Shown here: positions 25,766-33,044 of the stretch, in pieces
Layout: each line of letters starts with the position of its first letter
Position numbering within the stretch: position 1 is the stretch's first letter
Assembly (NCBI GenBank): GCA_951813515.1
Contig: OX638346.1
Span: 2,969,617 to 3,033,616 of the forward strand
Direction: 5' to 3'
Source of the DNA: an uncultured Pseudomonadales bacterium
GTDB lineage: Bacteria > Pseudomonadota > Gammaproteobacteria > Pseudomonadales > Azotimanducaceae
Length of the DNA stretch: 64,000 nucleotides
Position numbers and translations under genes: made by a program
The notes under the pieces: model-generated
Told to the model about the DNA's origin: nothing
What the model saw: the letters and a program-made list of their open reading frames with translations, nothing else
Databases searched by the model: none

Positions 25766-26326
25766 ATGGATCAGGGCACCGCAGAGGACTACGCGCTCCT
25801 CGACGAACTTGCGAAGCCGTATATCGCGAAGACCGGGGAACGTGCGCTCGCCTATCTCGAGAATCTGTCGGAAGGTTTCCCGGGGTATCCCGTCGACCGC
25901 TTGCAGCACTCGCTGCAGACGGCGACCCGAGCGTTGCGCGCCGGCGAGTGCGAAGAGATCGTCGTGGCAGCCCTGCTGCACGATATCGGCGACGACCTGG
26001 CACCGGAGAATCACTCCGAACTTGGCGCCTCGGTGCTGCGCCCCTACGTCGCCAATCACACGTACTGGATGGTGCTCCAGCATGGCCTGTTCCAGGGCTA
26101 CTACTATTTCGACAAGATCGGGCTGGACCCGGACGCGCGCCTGCGCTACCGCGACCATCCCGCCTTCGACATGACGGTCCACTTCTGCGACGCGTACGAT
26201 CAGAACTCGTTCGATCCGGGCTACGACACGCTTGCCATCGACCACTTCGTGCCCATGGTCGAGCGCATCTTCGCGCGCAAGCCGTGGGGCGATCACACGA
26301 CCTGCGACTGGCCGGTCCAGGACTGA
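25766..26326 (+). CDS. HD-domain protein of the PhnZ/TmpB-like mixed-valent di-iron oxygenase type
   Basis: The 186-residue protein has all six candidate iron ligands of the PhnZ/MIOX subgroup of HD domains: His48, His72-Asp73 (LLHDIGDD), His83 (ENHSELG), His106 (LQHGLFQGYYYF) and Asp142 (FCDAYDQNSFD). PhnZ and TmpB are oxygenases cleaving or oxidising aminophosphonates, including trimethylated ones, whereas most HD proteins are hydrolases. Placement divergent from soxB suggests a job in methylated-amine or trimethyl-aminophosphonate metabolism, but this is inference. An upstream GTG at 25739 is an alternative start. A conventional phosphohydrolase role is the main alternative. Confidence 0.75.
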   Translation: MDQGTAEDYALLDELAKPYIAKTGERALAYLENLSEGFPGYPVDRLQHSLQTATRALRAGECEEIVVAALLHDIGDDLAPENHSELGASVLRPYVANHTYWMVLQHGLFQGYYYFDKIGLDPDARLRYRDHPAFDMTVHFCDAYDQNSFDPGYDTLAIDHFVPMVERIFARKPWGDHTTCDWPVQD

Positions 26327-26378
26327 CGGGTCGCCCCGTCAGCAGCCTCGGCCCGCCGACGAAACCGCCTGGCCCGGA

Positions 26379-26520
26379 GGCTCAACTTGAGTTCGATTGT
26401 GGAGGCTTTCGCCTCAAGCGTCGGCGTTGCGCTCGGGCGGGGCGGTCCGGACTGGACGCGGCGCGGGGCCTGACCCGATCGGGGAATGCGTTGGTTCCAC
26501 CCGGTATCGCCATGGCGTCG
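26379..26520. repeat. 142-bp repeat A, distal copy (duplicated 3' end of the ASKHA gene)
   Basis: This stretch aligns without gaps to 27877-28018, with about 126 of 142 bases identical. On the minus strand it preserves an open frame for the last about 46 codons of the corrinoid-activator gene (DAMAIPGG...NAFPDRVRP) and a stop (TGA instead of TAA). It is a detached 3' end lying on the far side of the intervening ATPase gene. Confidence 0.8.
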
Positions 26521-26613
26521 CCATGGTCAGTCAGCCGTAGCAGCTTGTGGTAGGTTCCGGCCCACCGCTTGGACCCGCGCTGCGACGGATCTCGAGTGCG
26601 CGCCCGTCACGCC

Positions 26614-27744
26614 TCAATCGGCGTGGGTCTGGATGTAGTCCATGAGACTGGGAATACCGGGTTGCCAGAGGTCTGGCGCCTCGGGCGGCTTCCAGACATA
26701 GCCGACTGCCGCCAGGGAGTCCCGGCGCTGCAGCGTGTCGTCTCCGGACTCGTCTTCCGAGGCGGCTTGGATCGCCGCATTGAGTTCGCGGCCGCGCAAC
26801 GTCCTTCGGCCGTCGAAGGCATCCGCGACACACGCGGCCAATTGGCGCAGGTTCTGTCTTTCGAGTTCCTCTCGCCGATCTTCGTAGTAGGCGACTCTCT
26901 CTCGTCCGAACGCAGCCCCCGTATCGCCGACGATCGCTTCGTTGATGCGCGTCGCACCCTGGTTCCACGTCGCTTCCCAAAGCGCTGCACCCCATAGTTG
27001 AAGAAAATACGGGTAGCCCTGGCTTTCCTCGACCACTTGCCGCAACGCCGACTCGGCGAATTCCACGCTCGGACTCAGCGCAGCAAACGGGCGAGACAAC
27101 GCAGCCGCCGCGGCGGTTTCGTCCAGCAGACCGATGCCGAGCTTGGTTGCGCGGCTCCAAAAGGTGGCGGACATCGTGTTGAGGTGCGCTTGCAGTCTAG
27201 GCGTGCCCGCGAGAACCAGCAGAAATGGCGCTTCTGAAGCTACCCGCTGACTCGCGTTCAGAAGCGCTCGACCGATATCCGGATCCAGTGTGTGGGCTTC
27301 GTCGAGCAGAAGAACCAGAGGGCGTTCCCTGCAGCGAGCCGTCAATAGCGCGGTCAAAGAGCCAGGTGCCTCACCCAACTCCCAACCGAGTCTGCCGACG
27401 CCGATGGAAAGCGAAAGTGAGTCCCGCACCAACGACGCGAACCGGCGCGGCGGCGCGAGCGCCGTGGCAAGCCCATCCACGCTCGAAAACTCGTCCGGCG
27501 TCATGGCGACGACCTCCGCGCCCGATTTGTCCGACTCGATCTCTTTCTGAAACCAGCGCAGCAGGACGGTCTTACCATTGCCCCTTGGCCCCGACAGCAC
27601 CGCGTCCCGAGGCGCACCCCTGCCCGCGTTCACGTAGGCCAGAAGGCCCATCAACGCGTTTTGTTCGACACTTCGCCCCGCCAAATAAGGAGGCAGTTGG
27701 CCGCGGCCGGGAACAAATGGGTTTGCGGGAGACTCATTGCCCAT
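26614..27744 (-). CDS. Solitary AAA-type P-loop ATPase
   Basis: The 376-residue protein has Walker A GPRGNGKT at residues 52-59 and Walker B LVLLLDEAH at 143-151, followed by sensor and lid-like helices. The C-terminal region is predicted to be mostly helical, with no recognisable effector domain. It resembles the broad AAA_16/ORC-like group that is common on accessory DNA. It is transcribed in the same direction as the corrinoid-activator gene and lies between the two copies of repeat A, so it occupies an insertion of about 1.36 kb. No partner gene is present inside the insertion. Function is unknown. ATPase activity is likely. Confidence 0.85.
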   Translation of the reverse strand: MGNESPANPFVPGRGQLPPYLAGRSVEQNALMGLLAYVNAGRGAPRDAVLSGPRGNGKTVLLRWFQKEIESDKSGAEVVAMTPDEFSSVDGLATALAPPRRFASLVRDSLSLSIGVGRLGWELGEAPGSLTALLTARCRERPLVLLLDEAHTLDPDIGRALLNASQRVASEAPFLLVLAGTPRLQAHLNTMSATFWSRATKLGIGLLDETAAAAALSRPFAALSPSVEFAESALRQVVEESQGYPYFLQLWGAALWEATWNQGATRINEAIVGDTGAAFGRERVAYYEDRREELERQNLRQLAACVADAFDGRRTLRGRELNAAIQAASEDESGDDTLQRRDSLAAVGYVWKPPEAPDLWQPGIPSLMDYIQTHAD

Positions 27745-27876
27745 AGGCCAACCTTAGCAAGTTCGTCCGGCGGCACATGGTTTGCGCGGATTTGGGACTA
27801 TGGCGAGAGGGTGACACACCCCCGTCAAGAGGTGTTGTCATCGCTGGCGCCACCGAGCAACCGACCGTTTGGCGGC

Positions 27877-28018
27877 GGCTTAACCTGAGTTTGATCGCGG
27901 GGGCTTTCGCTTCGAGCGCCGGCGTTGCGCTCGGGCGGGGCGGTCAGGGCCGGACGCGGCGTGGGGCCTGACCCGATCGGGGAATGCGTGGGCCCCACCC
28001 GGTATCGCCATGGCGTCG
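27877..28018. repeat. 142-bp repeat A, proximal copy (3' end of the ASKHA gene)
   Basis: This is the resident copy, containing the last 46 codons and TAA (27880-27882) of the corrinoid-activator gene. The encoded tail is strongly basic (ARAQRRRSKRKPPRSNSG) and extends beyond the usual end of the family near FVDAMAIP. Confidence 0.8.
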
Positions 28019-29913
28019 ACGAAGTGCGCCTGGAAATTCGGCTCGACGGCGGTCTCGATTTTCTCGACGCGCTTGACCACTGACTCGATCTCGCCCCGGG
28101 AGGCTCGGTTCAACAAGGCGATCCTGGCGCCGTGCCCGGCTGCGTTGCCTGCCGCCGAAACCGCATCGAGGGGACAGTCCGGAATCATCCCGAGGGCCAT
28201 GGCGTAGCGCACGTCGATGTGGCTGCCGAAGGCGCCGGCCAGGCGGATCCGATCCACCGAACTCACTTCAAGCCGGTCCATCAAGAGCCTGATGCCGGCA
28301 AACAGGGCCGCCTTGGCGAGTTGAATCTGACGCACATCGGTCTGTGTGACCGTGATCTGCTTGTCGTCCTGTTCGCCGTGGATGACGAACGAGAACGTGC
28401 GGCCGTCGCGGACCAGGCGGGGCGTGCGGCTCGCCTGGCTGCCGTCGATCACCCCGTCGCTGGTGAGGATGCCCGCCAGCCACATCTCCACCACCGCCTC
28501 GATGATCCCGGAACCGCATATGCCGGTGACGCCCCGGCCCGGCAGTGCGTCGCTGAATCCGGCCTGGTCGGACCAGAGATCCGAGCCGATCACGCGAATC
28601 CGGGTCTCCAGGGTGACCGGGTCGATCCGCACCCGTTCTATGGCACCGGGCGCAGCGCGCTGGCCGGCGCTGACCTGGGCGCCTTCAAACGCCGGCCCGG
28701 TCGGACTGGAGCAGGCCAGCAACCGCTGGTCGTTGCCAAGGACGATTTCCGCGTTGGTACCGATGTCCACCAGCAGGCTCACCGCCCCGTCTCCATGGGG
28801 TTGCTCGCAAAGCACCATCCCGGCGGTATCCGCACCGACATGCCCGGCGATGAGGGGCAGCACATAGGTTACGGCGCCCGGATTGACTTCCAGGCCAAGG
28901 TCCCGGGCCGCCAACTGGACAGACTCCTCCACCGCCAGCGTGAAAGGCGCCTCGCCCAGCTTCACCGGGCTGATGCCGAGCAGCAGGTGATGCATGATCG
29001 GGTTGCACACGAACGTCAGGCTGAGGATGTCCCGCGGGTCGACGCCGGCGTCCGCCGCGGTTCCGGCCACGAGTTCGTTGACCGCTCTGCGCACCTCCCG
29101 GGTCAGTTCATCGCCGCCCTCAGGGTGCATCATGACGTAGGAGACCCGGCTCATCAGGTCCTCGCCGAAGCGGATCTGCGGGTTCATCATGCCGTTCGAA
29201 CACAGCACGTTGCCGCTGCCGAGGTCGCAGAGATGGGCGGCAATGGTGGTTGAACCGACGTCTATCGCCACGCCGTAGATGGACTGCTTGAAACCCGGCC
29301 AGATTGCGAGAATCTCCGCATCCTGGTGGACGGCTACGGTGACGGACCACCCGCCGTCCCGCAACAGGTCTTGCAGGTCGGGCAGCAACGCCGCCGGAAA
29401 TGCCGGGCGCAGATCCCATTGCGTCTCTAGTGCGTCGAGCAGGCGCGTCAGGTCGCTGCCCGAGCGCTGAAGATCCGCAGGCGCCACCTCCACCAGGTAG
29501 AGGCGAACCACGGGATCCAGGCGGATGGGCCGCGAGTCGGCCTCCTTGCGCACCACCTGGCGGTGAACCTGGCTTTCGGGCGGTACATCGATCAACAGGT
29601 CGCCTTGAATGGCGGCCTGGCAACTCAGGCGGTGGCCCGGCGCCAGCGGCCGGTTGCGCTCGCCGAAGCGGGTCTCGACGGCGCCGGCGGGGGACAGGTG
29701 CTCCGGCCTTGAGACGATGCCGTGCTTGGGAAAGTCGCCTTCGCCGCACACGACCCGGCAACGCCCGCAGAGCCCGCGGCCACCGCAGATGGAGGCGATG
29801 TCCACGCCGAGTTCCCACGCCGCTTGCAGCACGGGTGTGCCGTGCGGAAACTGGCCGCGCCGGCCGGACGGCGTGAAGACCACCCGGGCCTGGCGTTCGG
29901 TTTCCTCTTGCAT
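27880..29913 (-). CDS. Corrinoid-activating protein (ferredoxin + ASKHA, RamA/RACo-like)
   Basis: The 677-residue protein (start ATG 29913) reactivates corrinoid proteins that have slipped to Co(II), by ATP-dependent reduction to Co(I). An N-terminal 2Fe-2S ferredoxin domain shows Cys43, Cys49 and Cys52 (ICGGRGLCGRC) and Cys98. After a linker, the actin-like ASKHA region (DUF4445) starts near residue 250 with GVAIDVGSTTIAAHLCDL. It continues with LLVDIGTNAEIVLG and GICGSGIIEAV, which are the phosphate and adenosine loops. It follows the methyl-THF:corrinoid methyltransferase gene by 20 bp. The C-terminal 40 residues come from repeat A and are unlike other family members. Confidence 0.9.
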   Translation of the reverse strand: MQEETERQARVVFTPSGRRGQFPHGTPVLQAAWELGVDIASICGGRGLCGRCRVVCGEGDFPKHGIVSRPEHLSPAGAVETRFGERNRPLAPGHRLSCQAAIQGDLLIDVPPESQVHRQVVRKEADSRPIRLDPVVRLYLVEVAPADLQRSGSDLTRLLDALETQWDLRPAFPAALLPDLQDLLRDGGWSVTVAVHQDAEILAIWPGFKQSIYGVAIDVGSTTIAAHLCDLGSGNVLCSNGMMNPQIRFGEDLMSRVSYVMMHPEGGDELTREVRRAVNELVAGTAADAGVDPRDILSLTFVCNPIMHHLLLGISPVKLGEAPFTLAVEESVQLAARDLGLEVNPGAVTYVLPLIAGHVGADTAGMVLCEQPHGDGAVSLLVDIGTNAEIVLGNDQRLLACSSPTGPAFEGAQVSAGQRAAPGAIERVRIDPVTLETRIRVIGSDLWSDQAGFSDALPGRGVTGICGSGIIEAVVEMWLAGILTSDGVIDGSQASRTPRLVRDGRTFSFVIHGEQDDKQITVTQTDVRQIQLAKAALFAGIRLLMDRLEVSSVDRIRLAGAFGSHIDVRYAMALGMIPDCPLDAVSAAGNAAGHGARIALLNRASRGEIESVVKRVEKIETAVEPNFQAHFVDAMAIPGGAHAFPDRVRPHAASGPDRPARAQRRRSKRKPPRSNSG

Positions 29914-29933
29914 GCCCTCTGAAGGCACCGGGG

Positions 29934-30839
29934 TCAGCCGCGCCGGCGGCGGCGGGGCCGGTCCCGCCGGTTGCCTCGCGCGCCCCCGGAGGCACGCGGT
30001 TCGCGGTACTTGGCGATCCAGCGCATGCAATCGGGATCGTTGCCCATCATGACGTCTGCGCCAAGCACCGCCTGCATGACCTCGCCGTGCAGCGGATTGG
30101 TGATCGCGGACGTCATGCCGGCACCGATCGCCATGGTGAGGAAGGCGCTGTTGATGCCGTTTCGGTTGGGCAGCCCGAAACTCACGTTGGACGCGCCGCA
30201 GGTGGTATTGACCTTCAGTTCCTCGCGCAGGCGGCTGATCAGGTGCATCACCTGCCGGCCGGCGGAGTTGATCGCGCCGATCGGCATGACCAACGGATCG
30301 ACCACCACGTCGCTCGTGGGAATGCCGTGGTCCTGCGCCCGTTCGACGATCTTCCTGGCCACCTCGAAGCGCACGTTCGGATCCTCGGAGATCCCGGTTT
30401 CGTCGTTGGAGATGGCCACCACCGCGGCGCCGTGCCGGGCCACCAGCGGCAGCACCGACTCCAGCCGGTCCTCTTCGCCGGTGACCGAGTTGACCAGTGG
30501 CTTGCCGTCATAGACCGCCAGGCCGGACTCCAGCGCGGCGACGATGGAGGAATCGATGGACAGGGGCACGTCGGAGACCGACTGCACCAGCCTGACGGCT
30601 TCGGCCAGAATGGCGGGTTCATCCGCCAGCGGGATGCCGGCGTTGACGTCCAGCATGTGGGCGCCCGCCTCAACCTGTGAGACCGCGTCGGCGACCACGC
30701 GGTGGTAGTCCCCGGCTTTCATTTCCCGAGCCAGAACCTTGCGCCCGGTGGGGTTGATGCGCTCGCCTATGACCACGAAGGGCCGGTCGAAACCGATCAC
30801 CACCTCCCGGCTTGCGGAAGCGACAACCGTGTCCGTCAT
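29934..30839 (-). CDS. Methyltetrahydrofolate:corrinoid methyltransferase (pterin-binding TIM barrel)
   Basis: The 301-residue protein belongs to the dihydropteroate-synthase-like family that moves a methyl group between a corrinoid protein and tetrahydrofolate (AcsE/MtgA type). Characteristic stretches are FVVIGERINPTGRK at the N-terminus, GAHMLDVNAGIP, the Asp-rich VPLSIDSS, KPLVNSVTGEEDR and NTTCGASNVSFGLPNR. ATG 30839 is preferred over the upstream start at 30869. The last about 17 residues are very basic (RGNRRDRPRRRRRG), perhaps a low-complexity extension. It should take the methyl group from the corrinoid protein encoded at 31952-32674 and make methyl-THF. Confidence 0.9.
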   Translation of the reverse strand: MTDTVVASASREVVIGFDRPFVVIGERINPTGRKVLAREMKAGDYHRVVADAVSQVEAGAHMLDVNAGIPLADEPAILAEAVRLVQSVSDVPLSIDSSIVAALESGLAVYDGKPLVNSVTGEEDRLESVLPLVARHGAAVVAISNDETGISEDPNVRFEVARKIVERAQDHGIPTSDVVVDPLVMPIGAINSAGRQVMHLISRLREELKVNTTCGASNVSFGLPNRNGINSAFLTMAIGAGMTSAITNPLHGEVMQAVLGADVMMGNDPDCMRWIAKYREPRASGGARGNRRDRPRRRRRG

Positions 30840-30875
30840 GCCCTGGCGACCGACTGGCGCATACCGCACATCCCT

Positions 30876-31187
30876 TCAACCATCCTGCAGACCGTGATTG
30901 CGGATGAGCGCCAATAGCCGTTCATCGGAATAGCGCGCTTCGATCTGGTTCGCCAGGCGGTCGGCGACCGCCTGCAGATCGGTCGTCGCATCGTTCGTCT
31001 CCGGCTTGATCGGGTCACGCTCCCACTCGCTGATGTAGGCATCGGCGCTGCGCTTCTTGGCCCGCATGGCGGCGCGGTCAATGGCGTTCTGAAAGCGTGC
31101 GCTCAGCAATACCTTGGCGCGCCTTCTGCCCTGCCTGACGATAATCTGCGACGGAATGTCGCGCCATCTCATCAGGATCGCGTCCAC
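30876..31187 (-). CDS. Small 'virulence factor' (Virulence_fact, pfam13769-like) domain protein
   Basis: The 103-residue product begins with RWRDIPSQIIVRQGRRRAKV and has RFQNAIDRAAMRA, both typical of this small family. The family name is historical and no biochemical function is established. GTG 31187 gives an N-terminus of the usual length; an ATG at 31172 is the alternative. It lies in an operon of corrinoid-dependent methyl-transfer genes, a few bases after the DUF1638 gene. A role in corrinoid or methyl transfer is therefore more plausible here than virulence. Confidence 0.75.
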   Translation of the reverse strand: MDAILMRWRDIPSQIIVRQGRRRAKVLLSARFQNAIDRAAMRAKKRSADAYISEWERDPIKPETNDATTDLQAVADRLANQIEARYSDERLLALIRNHGLQDG

Positions 31188-31190
31188 CTG

Positions 31191-31952
31191 TCAGGCCTTT
31201 CTTTCGAGGGGTACCCCCTCGCGCTGCTGTCTCATGCGAGGGGTAACCCCCTCGCGCTGCTGTTTTCTTTCGAGGGGTGCCCCCTCGAGCTCCCCGGCAA
31301 CCCGGACGACGGCGGGTTCCAATGCGCCGTAGCCGGTATGTACGTGGGTGAATTTGAGCCCCAGCCGGGCCGCCGCCGCCCTGGCCCCGGCGAGCAGCTT
31401 CGAGTCCCGGGTCTGCGACAGGTAGGTCAGGCGCCGGTAGTTGCCGAAAAAGTCGTCGGACAGTTCCGGATGTTCGTCGAGCTGCAGCGTTTCCACGACC
31501 AGGCGATCGAAGAAGCGCACCAGGAAATCGGTGAGGTAGAACGTGCCCGGCTCGTCGTCGGCCAGGCGTTCGAAGCGCTCGGCGCCGGCATAGAACTCGT
31601 AGCAATGCAGCCCCGGCAGGCGCTCCACGCCCGGATAGTCGTCAAGCACCCGGTCGATCTCGCCATAGGTGCCGCAATCGGCATAGCCGATGAAGATGCG
31701 GCGGTACTGCTCCCGGCCCCGCTCGATCTCGGCTCTAAGCCGGGGTGCGATCTGCGCCGGACGGAGGTGCAGTTCCGGATCCAGGCAGCGGATCTTCAGG
31801 TGGTCCCAGCCGTTGGCTCGCCGAATCGCGTGCAGCTCTCTGCCGAGGGCGCCGCAAGCGATCACGAGCACGGGGTCCCGTTTGATCCGCCCTTGCACCT
31901 CGCCCGCATCGCCTCGGCGGGCCAGGGTGCCGTCTAGGGATTGGGTCATCAT
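31191..31952 (-). CDS. DUF1638 protein with a repeat-derived C-terminal extension
   Basis: The 253-residue protein has the DUF1638 core: VLVIACGALGRELHAIRR, then FIGYADCGTYGEIDRVL, GLHCYEFYAG and FYLTDFLVRFFDRLV. Its Cys and His residues could bind metal or corrinoid. The function is unknown, but the family is repeatedly seen beside corrinoid methyltransferases. Its ATG overlaps the stop of the corrinoid-protein gene (TGATGATG). After the normal end, about 30 residues are encoded by three palindromic repeats (LERKQQREGVTPRMRQQREG). This extension is unlikely to be part of the conserved fold. Confidence 0.85.
   Translation of the reverse strand: MMTQSLDGTLARRGDAGEVQGRIKRDPVLVIACGALGRELHAIRRANGWDHLKIRCLDPELHLRPAQIAPRLRAEIERGREQYRRIFIGYADCGTYGEIDRVLDDYPGVERLPGLHCYEFYAGAERFERLADDEPGTFYLTDFLVRFFDRLVVETLQLDEHPELSDDFFGNYRRLTYLSQTRDSKLLAGARAAAARLGLKFTHVHTGYGALEPAVVRVAGELEGAPLERKQQREGVTPRMRQQREGVPLERKA
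31205..31287. repeat. Three short palindromic repeats inside the DUF1638 gene end
   Basis: Units at 31205-31221, 31237-31254 and 31271-31287 share CGAGGGG, a 3-4 base centre and CCCCTCG. Each can form a 7-bp hairpin. The period is 32-34 bp, with GCGCTGCTGT in two of the spacers. They are in frame with DUF1638 and form its C-terminus. Three units and degenerate spacers do not make a CRISPR. Confidence 0.75.
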
Positions 31953-32674
31953 CAGTAGTTGTGCCTGGCCCGCATCATCTGCGTGGCGGTCTCTACCGCG
32001 GTGGCGGCATCGCGGCAATAGGCGTCCGCGCCTACCGCCTTGCCGAATTCCTCGTTCAGCGGCGCACCACCGACCAGCACGATGTAGTCGTCGCGGATGG
32101 ATTGGGCCACCAGTTCGTCGATGACCACTTTCATGTACGGCATGGTGGTCGTGAGCAGGGCGGACATGCCGAGAATGTCCGGGTGGTGCTCTTGCAGCGC
32201 CGCGAAGAAGTCCTCAACGCTGTTGTTGATGCCGATGTCCACGACCTCGAAACCGGCGCCTTCCATCATCATTCCGACCAGGTTCTTGCCGATGTCGTGG
32301 ATATCGCCCTTGACCGTGCCGATCACCATCTTGCCCACCGGCTTGGCGCCCGTCTCCGCCAGCAACGGCCGTAGCACAGCCATGCCGCCCTTCATGGCGT
32401 TGGCGGCCAGCAGCACCTCGGGCACGAAAAGGATGCCATCGCGGAAGTCGATACCGACGATCGTCATGCCGCCCACCAGGGCGTCGTTCAGGACCTTGTC
32501 CGCCGCCCAGCCCCGCTCAAGCAGAATCTCGGTGCCTTCGATGATTTCATCCCTGAGGCCGTCGTACAGGTCGTCGTGCATCTGCTCGACCAGTTCTTCG
32601 TCGTCGAGTTCGGAAAGGACGAGATCGTCGTCCTGCTCTCCATCCACGTCTTGGCCGTGAACATCGTCGCTCAT
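31952..32674 (-). CDS. Corrinoid (B12-binding) protein of a methyltransferase system
   Basis: The 240-residue protein has an unusually acidic N-terminal extension of about 30 residues, then the four-helix cap domain (about 35-110), then a B12-binding Rossmann domain. The base-off corrinoid signature is KGDIHDIGKNLV, with Asp124, His126 and Gly129 forming DxHxxG. A later GMSALLTTTMPYMK and the final LVGGAPLN fit the MtbC/MttC/MtgC family. It is the methyl carrier between an MttB-type methyltransferase and the methyl-THF transferase. It is the first gene of its operon. A 370-bp divergent region separates it from the flavoprotein genes. Confidence 0.93.
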   Translation of the reverse strand: MSDDVHGQDVDGEQDDDLVLSELDDEELVEQMHDDLYDGLRDEIIEGTEILLERGWAADKVLNDALVGGMTIVGIDFRDGILFVPEVLLAANAMKGGMAVLRPLLAETGAKPVGKMVIGTVKGDIHDIGKNLVGMMMEGAGFEVVDIGINNSVEDFFAALQEHHPDILGMSALLTTTMPYMKVVIDELVAQSIRDDYIVLVGGAPLNEEFGKAVGADAYCRDAATAVETATQMMRARHNY

Positions 32675-33044
32675 GGAAACCGCCTCAAACCATCAAATAT
32701 CCTGAAGCGAAAGGTTGCCGTGCCGTCCCGAAGGCTGGCCTTTGCCCCGAACGGCAGGCCAGCGGCAATACCGAACCGTGCAGCCGTGTCGAGTCATCGT
32801 TGTAGGCTGCCCCCTGGTGGCCGTCGGAGCGAGTCGACCACCTGTCCGCATTCTTCCCGCGTTCAGGGTGTCGGTCAATCCCACCGTGACCGTCCGGGAC
32901 CTGCCCGTGTCGTCTGACGACTAAGACCTGCCGTGTACGCCCGCAGTTGTCGCGAGACTTCCAACGGCTGTCGTGTGCATATTGCATGTCCACCCCGAAT
33001 GCCGTGAGAATTCCGGCGGTGGCCATCCGCGGCCGGAGCATGCT
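32675..33044. promoter_or_regulatory. Divergent control region between corrinoid operon and flavoprotein genes
   Basis: There is no gene here. At 32909-32921 it contains a perfect 6-1-6 palindrome, GTCGTC T GACGAC, which also fits the GTCG-N5-CGAC pattern found twice upstream of the gcvT-like operon. The region should hold two back-to-back promoters, but I cannot place -10/-35 boxes with confidence. Confidence 0.4.

Noticed and set aside
31205..31287. CRISPR array
   Set aside because: There are only three palindromic units with near-constant, mutually similar spacers and no cas genes. They are in frame within a protein gene.
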